A program made the translations under genes and the position numbers. DNA of 64,000 nt from positions 1 to 64,000 of the forward strand of contig CAREDV010000003.1 of assembly GCA_948964545.1 (NCBI GenBank), read 5' to 3'. Below are positions 39,909 through 49,526 of this stretch, piece by piece. Each line of letters starts with the position of its first letter. Within the stretch, counting starts at the first letter, position 1. The notes below the pieces were generated by a model that saw nothing but the letters and a program-made list of their open reading frames with translations, ran no database searches and was not told the origin of the DNA. This DNA is from an uncultured bacterium. Its GTDB lineage: Bacteria > Cyanobacteriota > Vampirovibrionia > Gastranaerophilales > Gastranaerophilaceae.

Positions 39909-41390
39909 TTATATTTCCACTTCTGTTAATTTCAATTTATCAGCATGTATACTTGGTTCATTATTTACAATATGATTATAATACTGTTTTAATTCGTTAT
40001 CATTATCATCAGAATCCCATATGCTTTTATAAATATCTATTTCTCGTTTTTTATTTTCTATATATTGTTCAAACGGTTCAAAATTATAACCATAAGTTAT
40101 TCTCATAAATCTATCTTCTAATTTTCTATATACATCAAAACTTTTTAAGTTTTTAGAATAGTATTCATAGAATTCGTCAAATTCTTTGTATGAATTGAAG
40201 TTTCTATTATTAAGAAATGGGTGTTCTTGCATAAATTGTTGTTCATAATTTATATGACCAATAGTATAAACTTCTTTGGGTATACTAAATGTTAGTAATT
40301 CTTTTTTCTTGGAAGTATCACTGAGTGGATGTTCAGATTGAATAACATAAGTACTGTTATTATTTCTTGAAACATTTTGACAAAGGAGATATGCTAGGTA
40401 TTCACAATCAATTTTTCTATTTATATGATGACAAAAATAAATTGCCTTTTCACAAATATTTACCATTTCTCTCATAGTTAATTTAAAGCCATTGCCAAAT
40501 TCTGCAAGTTTATCTTGTACAGTTGTTAATGAATTATATCTGTCGCTTAAACTCATTTTTCCATTATCAAGAAGTTTTTGTATTGAACTTTCTGTAATAA
40601 TAGTCTGAACTAAATTTAAATAATTAGGCTTATATAAATTTAATTTGTCAGTAAAAAATTTATTAAAGTAATGTTCATTTTCTAAACTTTGTTTATCTTC
40701 TTCATCAATTCCATACAATGCTTTAACACATTTTTGTAATGAATGTTCATTTGTTGGTACAATAATAAATAATCCTTCAATATCAAAGAAATGTTTTATA
40801 ATTTCTAAAGTTTTCATTGCATAATCAGGTCTACAACGGTCTAATTCATCCACAATAATTACAAGTTTTTTATTTGGTAATGATTCAATAAAGTCTTTTA
40901 ATGATTTTTTAAAAGATAATAAATAATCATCATGTTCTATAAAGTTATTTATAAAACATTCAACCGCTTCAATCGCTTTACCAATTTCAGTTGTAGTTTT
41001 TATAATATTGGAAATTAAGCTAAAAATAGCTTTAGATGTATTTCCAAATTTATCCCATAAAGATTCATACTGCTTGAAATATTTTATTATTTCTTTTGAA
41101 AATGATACAAAAGGTTGTTCTATATAATCATTTTCCCAAGCACTAAAGTATATTGTATCAATATTACAATTTCTAAGATAGTAAGTAAATCTAGTTGAAA
41201 AATGCGTTTTCCCCATTCCAAAATTATCTTCCAATAATAATACATAAGGTGTTGGTTTTGTTAGAATTGTTTTTTTTAAACATTCTGCAAAATTTTTAGC
41301 ACCTGGCATGCAATCGTCAAATTCATTATCCTTATATGTTTCCAGAATTTCTTTATCTAATTTAAAAATATTCGCTTTATCTCTTGTCAT
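39909..41390 (-). CDS. KAP-family P-loop NTPase
   Basis: This 493-residue protein has Walker A EDNFGMGKTHFSTRF near residue 55, the FSAWENDYIEQPFVSF motif typical of KAP ATPases, and Walker B LVIIVDELDRCRPDYAMKTLEIIKHFF with VPTN after it. No membrane spans interrupt the fold, unlike eukaryotic KAP proteins. Bacterial members include the phage-exclusion protein PifA, and the gene lies as minus-strand cargo in an integrated element, so a phage-defence role is a reasonable guess. It has no evident partner gene. Confidence 0.88.
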   Translation of the reverse strand: MTRDKANIFKLDKEILETYKDNEFDDCMPGAKNFAECLKKTILTKPTPYVLLLEDNFGMGKTHFSTRFTYYLRNCNIDTIYFSAWENDYIEQPFVSFSKEIIKYFKQYESLWDKFGNTSKAIFSLISNIIKTTTEIGKAIEAVECFINNFIEHDDYLLSFKKSLKDFIESLPNKKLVIIVDELDRCRPDYAMKTLEIIKHFFDIEGLFIIVPTNEHSLQKCVKALYGIDEEDKQSLENEHYFNKFFTDKLNLYKPNYLNLVQTIITESSIQKLLDNGKMSLSDRYNSLTTVQDKLAEFGNGFKLTMREMVNICEKAIYFCHHINRKIDCEYLAYLLCQNVSRNNNSTYVIQSEHPLSDTSKKKELLTFSIPKEVYTIGHINYEQQFMQEHPFLNNRNFNSYKEFDEFYEYYSKNLKSFDVYRKLEDRFMRITYGYNFEPFEQYIENKKREIDIYKSIWDSDDNDNELKQYYNHIVNNEPSIHADKLKLTEVEI

Positions 41391-41497
41391 ACTTTGAGCT
41401 CCCTGACTTTTATACGGTTATTTTATCATATTAAAGTATTAAAAATTATAAATATTAAATAATATTAATTGTTATTAAAATATGAAAGGAGTTTTTA

Positions 41498-42043
41498 ATG
41501 AAAAAGATAGTAGAACCGCTTAGAAGTAAGTTAGATATTAAGAATGTTGAATTATATTTAGCGAATAAAAATATACGTAACAGATTAATTTTTATGTTGG
41601 GAATTAATTCAGGATTAAGGGTATCTGATATTTTAGGATTAAATGTAAGCGATGTAAGGAATAAAACACATATAGAATTAAATGAAAAAAAGACAGGTAA
41701 GCGGAAACGTTTTCTATTAAATAATAAGATTAAACAGCTATTAGATGAATTTATAGAAAATAAAAATGATAATGAGCCTTTGTTTATAAGTCAAAAAAAT
41801 AAAAGATTAGACCGTTCACAAGTTTATAGAATGTTAAATGAAGCTTGTAGAGAAGTTGGGATTGATGTAAATATAGGTACTCATACTATGCGTAAAACTT
41901 TTGGTTATCATCATTATCAACAATTTAGAGATGTAGCACTTTTACAAATGATATTTAACCATTCAGCACCAAGTATTACATTAAGGTATATAGGAATTTC
42001 TCAAGATAATATTGATAGAAGTTATAGAATGTTTGAATTATAA
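41498..42043 (+). CDS. Catalytic-domain-only tyrosine recombinase, candidate DNA invertase
   Basis: This 181-residue protein consists of the recombinase catalytic domain. The catalytic residues are visible: Arg in NSGLRVSDILGL, Lys in KKTGKRKRF, His-x-x-Arg in THTMRKTFGYH, His in FNHSAPSITLRY with the nucleophile Tyr in LRYIG. The size and lack of an arm-binding domain match FimB/FimE- and Mpi-like invertases. The stop codon overlaps the first base pair of a 24-bp inverted repeat, whose partner lies 124 bp away in front of the autotransporter gene. Shine-Dalgarno GAAAGGAG. Confidence 0.88.
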   Translation: MKKIVEPLRSKLDIKNVELYLANKNIRNRLIFMLGINSGLRVSDILGLNVSDVRNKTHIELNEKKTGKRKRFLLNNKIKQLLDEFIENKNDNEPLFISQKNKRLDRSQVYRMLNEACREVGIDVNIGTHTMRKTFGYHHYQQFRDVALLQMIFNHSAPSITLRYIGISQDNIDRSYRMFEL

Positions 42044-42213
42044 TACATCAAAATATTTATTTTGATGCTTCTTCCAACCAATGACTCTATAATAACATTT
42101 TTTTTAATATTTGTCTAGTATAAGAATGTAATATTATATTTACAATTATCCTAATAAGTTTATCAGTCAAACTGTTTGATAAAAATGTCTCAAAATAAAT
42201 ATTTTGATGTATT
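42042..42213. promoter_or_regulatory. Probable invertible promoter segment with 24-bp inverted repeats
   Basis: The repeats at 42042-42065 and 42190-42213 are perfect inverted copies. Each contains a tyrosine-recombinase-like core: arms CATCAAAA and TTTTGATG around a 6-bp spacer (TATTTA at the left; TAAATA at the right, where one outer arm base pair differs). The 124 bp between them carries a leftward promoter TTGTAA (42145-42140), 17 bp, TATACT (42122-42117), and a weaker rightward candidate TTGTCT (42111-42116), 18 bp, TATATT (42135-42140). Inversion would turn the stronger promoter toward the autotransporter. The present orientation may therefore be low or off. Confidence 0.78.
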
Positions 42214-42228
42214 TAAAGGATACAAGAA

Positions 42229-45200
42229 ATGAATAATAAAAAATTTTTCACATCGCTTTTGGTCGCAACTACCTTGACTTTAAATAATATTGTGTTGGCA
42301 TCTGAAAGACAGACTATTAATCCAAATGAAATTGTAAACATTAAAGATAAATCTTTTGAAAATTTATCTTCACAAACCAATGGTGGTGCAATTTTAATTA
42401 ATGGTGGCAGTTTAACTGTTGATTCTACAAGTTTTAATGGAAATAAAGCTGTTACAAATCATTATCTTAAAGCAACTTTGAATGATGGTTATAAAGATTG
42501 GACTTTAAATCTCGAAACACATGAATTGAAAGGTATTGTTGATGGTAAAGAAGTTACTTATTATGCAAATTATAATTTATATGATGGAAACTCACAGTCA
42601 CAATTAACAATTTATGATTCTAAAACCGGAAAAGATATAGTAATAGGCACAGTTTATCTTCAAGGTAATGGTGGAGCAATATATAATGGGAATTTTGATT
42701 CTCTTGAAAAAGTCTCTAATTCTGTATTTAATGATAATCAAGCTGCCTCATTGGGTGGTGCGATATATAATGATGGCGATTTATTGGTGGAAAGTTCTAC
42801 GTTTATAAATAATGCTGCAGGTGTAGGTAAAATTGATGATACAGGTACTTATGGTGGAGCAATATATAATCGTAATGGTACATTAACAGTAAATAATTCA
42901 ATTTTTAAGGATAATTATGCGATTAATAATAGAGTTGATGGTTATTATTCTGGTGTAGGTGGAGCTATTTATAATAAAGATGAATTATATATAAACGATA
43001 GTGTATTTGAAAATAATAAAGCTCATTATGGTGGTGCAGTAGCAAACGGCTATTATGATTATGACAATGCGAAAGAAAATAAAAATGTTGGGAATTTAGT
43101 TGTTAAAAACAGTAAATTTATAAATAATTCTACAACAGATTATAATATCTATATTGATGATGATGCTAATAATTATTACTCAGAAACAGATAATTCTGGT
43201 GGGGCTATTTTCTCAAAGGGTTCTGCTAAAATTGAGAATAGTTTATTTATAGGTAATAAAACAATTTATGATGGTGGTGCTTTATGGAATTCCGGTTCTA
43301 CGCTTGAAGTAAAGGATAGTGTATTTAAAGATAATATTGCAAGTGGTAAGTATACTGGTATGGATTCAATAGGCAATAAGAATATTTATAATATGTCTCA
43401 AGGGCAAGGTGGTGCTATTGATGCAGATAATGATAATTTTATTGTAGAAAATTCTGTATTTGAAAATAATTCAAGTGGGAATCAAGGAGGTGCTGTAAAT
43501 ACTGCATCAAAAAATACAACAATTACTGATTCTAACTTTATATCAAATAATGCGATTGCTGAAGGTGGAGCAATTAATATAGAAAATTATTATCACAAAG
43601 AAGGAGAATCAAATCCGTTAAATGTTGAAATTAGTAATACTAACTTTGAAAATAATAAGGTGCAAGCTATAAATGGTCGTGGTATATTATTAGGTAATGA
43701 ATACTCAAATATTAATTTTGATAAAAAGACTAATATAATTACTGATGAAAAGGGTAATACTTATTCGTTGAATAATTGTAGTTTTAGTTCTGATGGAAGT
43801 ATTAAAGCTCCTAATGGTGAATACATAGGGCATTATATGACATCATCGGGTGGAGCAATTAATATTATTGGTGATAGTGAAGTTACTATATCAGATTCAC
43901 AATTCAAAAATAATTCTATCGAACTAAATGATAATTTGGGAATTAATATTGCATCTGGTGGTGCTGTTAATTCAAACAGTAAATTGAATGTAAGAAATTC
44001 TATATTTGATGGCAATAGTGTTAATGGCACATATACAAACAAAATGACATATCCTGATAGTGTATCTGAAGAAACAGGAAAGTTTGGTGTTGGTGGTGCA
44101 ATTAGTTCTGTTGATAGAACTGTGCAGTCTAATGATGGAACATCTGATGTAACTACTATTGAGGGTGAATTGTTAGTATCTGACAGTACCTTTAATAATA
44201 ATAGTGCTGTTCTTGGGGGTGCTATTTATAGTGAAGGTTCTGCAACAATCAAAAAGGGTACATTTACAAATAATACCGCATCAAGTATGACCAAAGAAAC
44301 AAGAACATATAATTTTGACGGCAAAGAATATACCGCTCAAAATGAATATGATACAGGACGCGGCGGCGCTATTGATGCTTATGGCGATTTGCTGGTTGAT
44401 GAGAGTATATTTGAAAACAATACTGCTGCAAACGGCGGTGCTATATCATATATGGGCATTGGCGGTAAGTTAGAAATTAAAAATTCAACTTTTAAAAACA
44501 ACAGCGCAAACCCAAATTCAAAATACGGTTATTATGAACGCAATGATAAAAATGAAGTTGAATACAAAGATACCAGTGAAAATTACAGAGGTTCAGGCGG
44601 CGCATTATCAATTATGAAATTAGATGCATTAGCTGATGCAGTTATTCCTGTAGCAATTGATAATACTGTATTTGAAGGTAACTCTGCTTATAACGGCGGT
44701 GCAATAAGTTTAGTGGCTGATGTTACAAATATCAACGGCTCTGCATTTAGGGGAAATACTGCTGTCAACAGAGGCGGTGCAATTCATACTATGCCGCTTG
44801 TTGATTCAAATTTGAATATTGTTGATACTGATTTTATCGGCAACACTGCAAAAGAAGGCGGTGCGATTTATGCAGGGTCTTACAGCAATGATACTGAAAA
44901 TGTGACCGGCTCTAATATAAATATTCTTGCTAAAAATAAAGATGTTATTTTCAGTGGCAACAAAGCTGAAAAAGGTGCAGATATTTATTTAGACAACAGT
45001 ACTTTGAATCTTAATGCTAATGTAAATAAATTAATTTCATTTGATGGCGGAATAGTTGGTAAAAATTCGGTAATTAATATTAACGACCCGTCATTATACG
45101 AAAATTCTACAGGTAAAATTGTTTTTGGTAACTTTGTTTCACCTGATAAAGATTCTAAACTTGCAGTTAATCTCAAAGGCGGAACTTTAAATCTTACTGA

Positions 45201-47625
45201 TGAAAAATATCTTGACGGAACAGATTTGACATTGGATGAAGGTTCTACTCTTGACTTGATAAACGGTAAAACAGGTACTATGAACTTAAACAGCATAACT
45301 TCAAATAATGCTGATTTAAATGTTGAACTCGACCTTACAAGAAGTGACGGACTGGATTTTATCAATGCAAATTCTGCTAACGGCAGTATTAATATTAAAA
45401 ATGTAAGTCTGTTGAGTGATATTGCGGGAGATGAGACAAATGATTTGTATATTTCTTTGAAAGATGTTCCCGATACATTTACCGTTAAAACAGCAGAAGG
45501 CGGAGTAAATACACTTACAAATACTCATATCTACAATATTAACGCCGATGATGAAAAAATAACCATTAACAGACTTGTTGATGAAAACGGTAAACCGTTA
45601 ATCGTTGACGGTTTTACTGTTGCGGTAAATCAGACAGATAAAGTTGCAGGTAAAGATATCAAACTTTCTGATACAAGAACTTATTCAGCTTTGGAAGATA
45701 TTAATATAACAGGTAAAAACTCAGAAAGAGGCTGGATAGGTGAACTTGGCGGTACAAGTTTGGCTGTTGTAGGTAACGGTCATACATTAAACGGTTCTGA
45801 TAACAAAGGTATCGCTATTAGTGATGGTCAAACTCTTGATTTAAGAGATTTAAACATTAAGGGATTTAAAAATACCGATGATAGAAAAGGTACTTTAACT
45901 GTTAAAGACGGAGGATTGTTATATATCAGCGCAATTAACAGTAATGTCGCACTCGGTGATGATTTTAGCAATAATATTATTTATTTTGAAGGAGATAAGT
46001 CAAATGCTTTCTTGAATACACAAAATTCAAAAGAAATTACTGTTAATAATAATATCAGCTCTGCAAATAAAGCCAATGAGTTAAACTTGACTGGTGACGG
46101 TACAATTACATTCAACGGAATTGTTGACCCGTTAACAATAAACAATGAAAATAAAAACACTGTTCATAATAATTATATTGACGATGTTATTTATAATTTA
46201 AACAGTGGTACTGTATCATTCACAAATGATAAATATTTGAATGGTAACGGACATAAAAATACACTTAACTTTAACGGCGGTACTTTAAATCTTGCAAATT
46301 CTGTTATAGGTGCAGTTAATCTTGCATCTTTGAATTTGACTTCGAACTCAAATATTATGATTGATGCTGACCTTGCCAACAAAACAATGGATACTATCAG
46401 TGCTGATAATGTAGATGGAGATGCGATTTTAAATGTCAGTCATATTAATCTGTTAAGTGATGCCAAAGAAAATAAAACTGAAATTAATTTTGTAAATGAT
46501 GAAACTTTAGCAAGCCATATTACAAGCTCAGTTTCAAGTGTTTCTTATTCACCAATATATAAATATGATGTAAGTTATGATTCGACAAATGGGAACTTCT
46601 TGTTTTCAAGAGGAGGCGGAGTAGCTCCTGGGTATAACAATGTAAACCCTGCTGTAATGGTATCACCTGTTGCGGCTCAAATTGGCGGTTATATTGGTAT
46701 GTTAGATACATATAACAATGCATTTTCAAATATGGATATGAGAATGTTGATGCCATCATCTATCAGAGAAGCACAAAAAATGGCTAACCGTTATGCAATT
46801 TCAGATGCGAAAGGTGCGGAATTTGAAAATACCGAAAACACATCAGGAGGAAGTTGGTTAAGACCTTTCACCTCTTATGACAGCGTAGGATTAAAAGGTG
46901 GTCCGAAAGTTCATAGTGTCGCATACGGTTCATTCTTTGGTGGTGATAGCGGTGTACATGATTTTGGAAACGGTCTTGAGGGCGTATTCAGTGCGCACAT
47001 TTCATACCTTGGAAGCCATCAGACATTTGCAGGTAACAGTATTGTTCAAAATGGCGGTAACATTGGTTTGACAGGAACTTTATATAAAGGCAACTTCTTT
47101 ACAGGTTTGTCTGCTGTAACTGGTGCAAGTGCTGCTGAAGCAAATACAATTTATGGAAGTGAAACATTCCCTGTATTCACTGCTGGTGTAGCAAACAAAA
47201 CAGGTTATAATATTGAGTTTAAAGATGGAAGATTTATTTTCCAACCAAGTTTACTCTTAAGTTATACTTATGTTAATACATTTAATTATACAAATGCTGC
47301 AGATGTTCAAATCGCAGGTGATGGTTTGCACGCATTACAACTTAATCCAAACTTGAGATTTATTGCTAATACCAGAACAGGTTGGCAGCCGTATTTAACT
47401 TTTGGAGTTAACTGGAATGTAATGAATGATTCTCAATATATGGCAAATACAGCAGCATTACCTGAATTGAGTGTAAAACCTTATTTTCAATATGGAATTG
47501 GTGTTCAAAAACTTATGGGTAAAAACTTTACTGGTTATGCGCAAGTTGTTCTACGCAATGGTGGCAGAAATGGTATTGCAGCTAATGCAGGATTTAAGTA
47601 TTTGCTAGGTCGTGAAACAATTTAA
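42229..47625 (+). CDS. Large Pmp-like autotransporter adhesin
   Basis: This 1798-residue protein has a signal peptide (KKFFTSLLVATTLTLNNIVLA, cleaved near SE). Residues 30-1000 carry dozens of GGA[IV] and NSxF-x-x-N repeats (GGAIYN, DSVFENN, STFINNAA) typical of beta-helix passengers such as chlamydial Pmp proteins. A second, more strand-like passenger part follows, then a C-terminal beta-barrel from about 1540 (SWLRPFTSYDS ... GYAQVVLRNGGRN ... FKYLLGRETI). It is surface-exposed and probably adhesive. Codon use changes near 44290 (residue 687): glycines are GGT/GGA before and largely GGC after. It lies right after the putative invertible promoter. Confidence 0.9.
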   Translation: MNNKKFFTSLLVATTLTLNNIVLASERQTINPNEIVNIKDKSFENLSSQTNGGAILINGGSLTVDSTSFNGNKAVTNHYLKATLNDGYKDWTLNLETHELKGIVDGKEVTYYANYNLYDGNSQSQLTIYDSKTGKDIVIGTVYLQGNGGAIYNGNFDSLEKVSNSVFNDNQAASLGGAIYNDGDLLVESSTFINNAAGVGKIDDTGTYGGAIYNRNGTLTVNNSIFKDNYAINNRVDGYYSGVGGAIYNKDELYINDSVFENNKAHYGGAVANGYYDYDNAKENKNVGNLVVKNSKFINNSTTDYNIYIDDDANNYYSETDNSGGAIFSKGSAKIENSLFIGNKTIYDGGALWNSGSTLEVKDSVFKDNIASGKYTGMDSIGNKNIYNMSQGQGGAIDADNDNFIVENSVFENNSSGNQGGAVNTASKNTTITDSNFISNNAIAEGGAINIENYYHKEGESNPLNVEISNTNFENNKVQAINGRGILLGNEYSNINFDKKTNIITDEKGNTYSLNNCSFSSDGSIKAPNGEYIGHYMTSSGGAINIIGDSEVTISDSQFKNNSIELNDNLGINIASGGAVNSNSKLNVRNSIFDGNSVNGTYTNKMTYPDSVSEETGKFGVGGAISSVDRTVQSNDGTSDVTTIEGELLVSDSTFNNNSAVLGGAIYSEGSATIKKGTFTNNTASSMTKETRTYNFDGKEYTAQNEYDTGRGGAIDAYGDLLVDESIFENNTAANGGAISYMGIGGKLEIKNSTFKNNSANPNSKYGYYERNDKNEVEYKDTSENYRGSGGALSIMKLDALADAVIPVAIDNTVFEGNSAYNGGAISLVADVTNINGSAFRGNTAVNRGGAIHTMPLVDSNLNIVDTDFIGNTAKEGGAIYAGSYSNDTENVTGSNINILAKNKDVIFSGNKAEKGADIYLDNSTLNLNANVNKLISFDGGIVGKNSVININDPSLYENSTGKIVFGNFVSPDKDSKLAVNLKGGTLNLTDEKYLDGTDLTLDEGSTLDLINGKTGTMNLNSITSNNADLNVELDLTRSDGLDFINANSANGSINIKNVSLLSDIAGDETNDLYISLKDVPDTFTVKTAEGGVNTLTNTHIYNINADDEKITINRLVDENGKPLIVDGFTVAVNQTDKVAGKDIKLSDTRTYSALEDINITGKNSERGWIGELGGTSLAVVGNGHTLNGSDNKGIAISDGQTLDLRDLNIKGFKNTDDRKGTLTVKDGGLLYISAINSNVALGDDFSNNIIYFEGDKSNAFLNTQNSKEITVNNNISSANKANELNLTGDGTITFNGIVDPLTINNENKNTVHNNYIDDVIYNLNSGTVSFTNDKYLNGNGHKNTLNFNGGTLNLANSVIGAVNLASLNLTSNSNIMIDADLANKTMDTISADNVDGDAILNVSHINLLSDAKENKTEINFVNDETLASHITSSVSSVSYSPIYKYDVSYDSTNGNFLFSRGGGVAPGYNNVNPAVMVSPVAAQIGGYIGMLDTYNNAFSNMDMRMLMPSSIREAQKMANRYAISDAKGAEFENTENTSGGSWLRPFTSYDSVGLKGGPKVHSVAYGSFFGGDSGVHDFGNGLEGVFSAHISYLGSHQTFAGNSIVQNGGNIGLTGTLYKGNFFTGLSAVTGASAAEANTIYGSETFPVFTAGVANKTGYNIEFKDGRFIFQPSLLLSYTYVNTFNYTNAADVQIAGDGLHALQLNPNLRFIANTRTGWQPYLTFGVNWNVMNDSQYMANTAALPELSVKPYFQYGIGVQKLMGKNFTGYAQVVLRNGGRNGIAANAGFKYLLGRETI

Positions 47626-47640
47626 AATAGTATTCACCTA

Positions 47641-47671
47641 AAACCAGATGAAAATCTGGTTTTCTTTTTTT
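47641..47671 (+). terminator. Terminator after the autotransporter gene
   Basis: AAACCAGAT / ATCTGGTTT over a GAAA-type loop is followed by TCTTTTTT. Confidence 0.8.
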
Positions 47672-47681
47672 AAAGGAAAAA

Positions 47682-48590
47682 ATGACAGATAAAATATTAA
47701 AAGAATATTTAAAAGAAATTAAAACAACACAAGATATTGATATTATCTTATTAGATTGCAAAGAGGTATATAAACTGATAGAAAACGAATCGATATTAAA
47801 GGATTTTTATTTTAAAAAGGTAAATGAATTTAATAACTATTTTAACAGTTCAGAATATATTAATGACTTGAATGCTTTTACAAAAGATAAAATTAGTAAA
47901 GTGATGGAAAAATATTTATTGGATGATGAAAATGAAATAATACCGAATGCAAAAATTCCAATATATAATCAGATATTAAATTTATGCTTTAATGATATTG
48001 ATATGAATAATAGTAGTGGTTTGATATATGCCTATTCATCAATTGCACTATCTAAAGAGTTAGATTACATGAAACATATTGATTTTTTATATGGCATAAA
48101 GTCAAAAATATTTTGTAATATTGATTATTTTTTGTTTGATATTATCTGTAATCCACAAAATACCAAATGTAATTATTTGAAATATGCAAAAAAACAAGAA
48201 GAAGCATTAAAGCTTACATACTTAGATAAGGATAATAGTTGTGTAAACTTAATAAAAATTATTAGTATTAAGATTATAAAAGATTGTATAAATTATTTAG
48301 AAACTAATAAAAAAGTAAAAACTAATACAACAAATGATAATTATAAACTTACACGAAAAGAAAAAAAGCTTAGAGGCTTAATTCTGGAAAAAATTAAAAA
48401 CAATATAGATGAAATATCAATAAACGAAATTATAAAAGAATTAAAAATAACGTCTGCAAAAAATAATATAGATGCTAAGAAAAAGAAAATTAAGTCTGTA
48501 CAAAACTATATTTCTAATCTTAGAAAATTAAAACTTTTTCAGATTGATTATTTAGGAAATGAGACATTCAATATTAAAAAATTAGGATAA
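47682..48590 (+). CDS. Hypothetical element protein
   Basis: This 302-residue, lysine- and asparagine-rich protein is of unknown family, with very AT-rich codons. The C-terminal 80 residues (KLTRKEKKLRGLILEKIKNN ... INEIIKELKIT ... VQNYISNLRKLKLFQIDY) look like a winged-helix domain, so it may bind DNA and serve replication or regulation of the element. The N-terminal part is helical. Shine-Dalgarno AAAGGAAAAA. Confidence 0.6.
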   Translation: MTDKILKEYLKEIKTTQDIDIILLDCKEVYKLIENESILKDFYFKKVNEFNNYFNSSEYINDLNAFTKDKISKVMEKYLLDDENEIIPNAKIPIYNQILNLCFNDIDMNNSSGLIYAYSSIALSKELDYMKHIDFLYGIKSKIFCNIDYFLFDIICNPQNTKCNYLKYAKKQEEALKLTYLDKDNSCVNLIKIISIKIIKDCINYLETNKKVKTNTTNDNYKLTRKEKKLRGLILEKIKNNIDEISINEIIKELKITSAKNNIDAKKKKIKSVQNYISNLRKLKLFQIDYLGNETFNIKKLG

Positions 48591-48781
48591 ACTGTTACAA
48601 TTATCCTTTTTGAACATTTACTAAATGTTTAAAAATTTTTATTAGGAAAAATTAGGATGAATAGGAAAGCTGAAAACACGCTTGGGATTGTGGTTTTTGG
48701 GCATACCATTTATAATAAGAATATAAGATTTAATTAACCAAAATTAAATCGGTAAAATTTTATAATAAATAAGGAGACAAT
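48591..48781. other. Intergenic region with TTAGGA-type repeats
   Basis: This AT-rich gap contains ATTAGGAAAAATTAGGATGA with a related ATAGGAAA, and ATTTAATTAACC near an inverted GGTTAATT-like stretch. It precedes the DNA-binding-like gene at 48782 and could hold its operators or an origin. Nothing coding was seen. Confidence 0.35.
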
Positions 48782-49003
48782 ATGTCCTTAAAAAATTCAA
48801 ATTTACTTTCCATCAAACAATTTAATGAACAATACTCCGCATTTTCTATTGGTGGCTTACGAGCATTAATTTTTAATGCAGACAAAAATGGATTTAATAA
48901 AGTTATTGTACGTTATAGTCCAACGGGGAAACGTGGCAAAATTCTGATTGATGTTGACTTGTTTTTTGTATGGCTTCAAGAGCATAATAATGGTGATTTT
49001 TAA
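48782..49003 (+). CDS. Small DNA-binding-like protein, possible excisionase
   Basis: This 73-residue protein reads LLSIKQFNEQYSAFSIGGLRALIFNADKNGFNKVIVRYSPTGKRGKILIDVDLFFVWLQEH. The layout (helix, FSIGGLR helix, wing with GKRGKILID, final W-L-x-x-H) fits the excisionase/AlpA-type winged helix seen next to integrases. Its location inside the tRNA-inserted element supports that. Shine-Dalgarno AAGGAGACAAT. Confidence 0.7.
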   Translation: MSLKNSNLLSIKQFNEQYSAFSIGGLRALIFNADKNGFNKVIVRYSPTGKRGKILIDVDLFFVWLQEHNNGDF

Positions 49004-49004
49004 G

Positions 49005-49526
49005 ATGAAAAAGCTGAGAATTGCAGAAAGTAACATTCCGGTTATTGAATATGATAATACTTGGGATTGTGTTTTGGATAAATCATTAGAAACAAAAAAA
49101 TATTTACAAAGTTTTGATTTGCCTAAGAACAAATATGATGGGGAATTTGCTTTTATCTATAAAGTTAAAGGAATGAAAGATATTTTTCTTGTTATAAATT
49201 GTTTTTTAAGCTCAATTTTGATAGAGTCGATAGGGATTTTTGATGATTTTGAGGATGAAAACGCGAGTTTAAACGAGGTTATATGTCGTAGTTCCTATAA
49301 CCTAAAAAAAGTCGTTTTATCTATTAAAAAATATGAAAATAGGGAACTTTTATCAATGAGAGATTTTAAATTTTTATACCGTTCATTAAAGAAAAGTTAT
49401 AAAAAGTTAAAAGAAATAAAATGCTATGATTATGTGCATATTAAAAGTCACCTTATAGAATTGCAAAAAGATAAAGATGTACAAGGATATTATTATTTGA
49501 AAGGAGGTGAGAGTAATGGTTTATAG
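49005..49526 (+). CDS. Hypothetical element protein
   Basis: This 173-residue protein is of unknown family, mixed alpha/beta, starting MKKLRIAESNIPVIEYD. The start at 49005 is 1 bp after the previous stop (coupled); upstream in-frame ATGs lie inside the previous gene. It overlaps the next gene by 11 bp, making a tight three-gene unit (48782-49821). Confidence 0.55.
   Translation: MKKLRIAESNIPVIEYDNTWDCVLDKSLETKKYLQSFDLPKNKYDGEFAFIYKVKGMKDIFLVINCFLSSILIESIGIFDDFEDENASLNEVICRSSYNLKKVVLSIKKYENRELLSMRDFKFLYRSLKKSYKKLKEIKCYDYVHIKSHLIELQKDKDVQGYYYLKGGESNGL

Noticed and set aside
42229..47625. Repeats in the large gene as a CRISPR array or tandem DNA repeat
   Set aside because: The repeats are degenerate protein repeats (GGA and NSxFxxN) in one frame, with no conserved DNA repeat or regular spacers. 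No CRISPR array or cas gene was seen anywhere.
48591..48781. Iteron origin of replication
   Set aside because: The TTAGGA repeats are too few and irregular to call an origin; noted only as a non-coding region.
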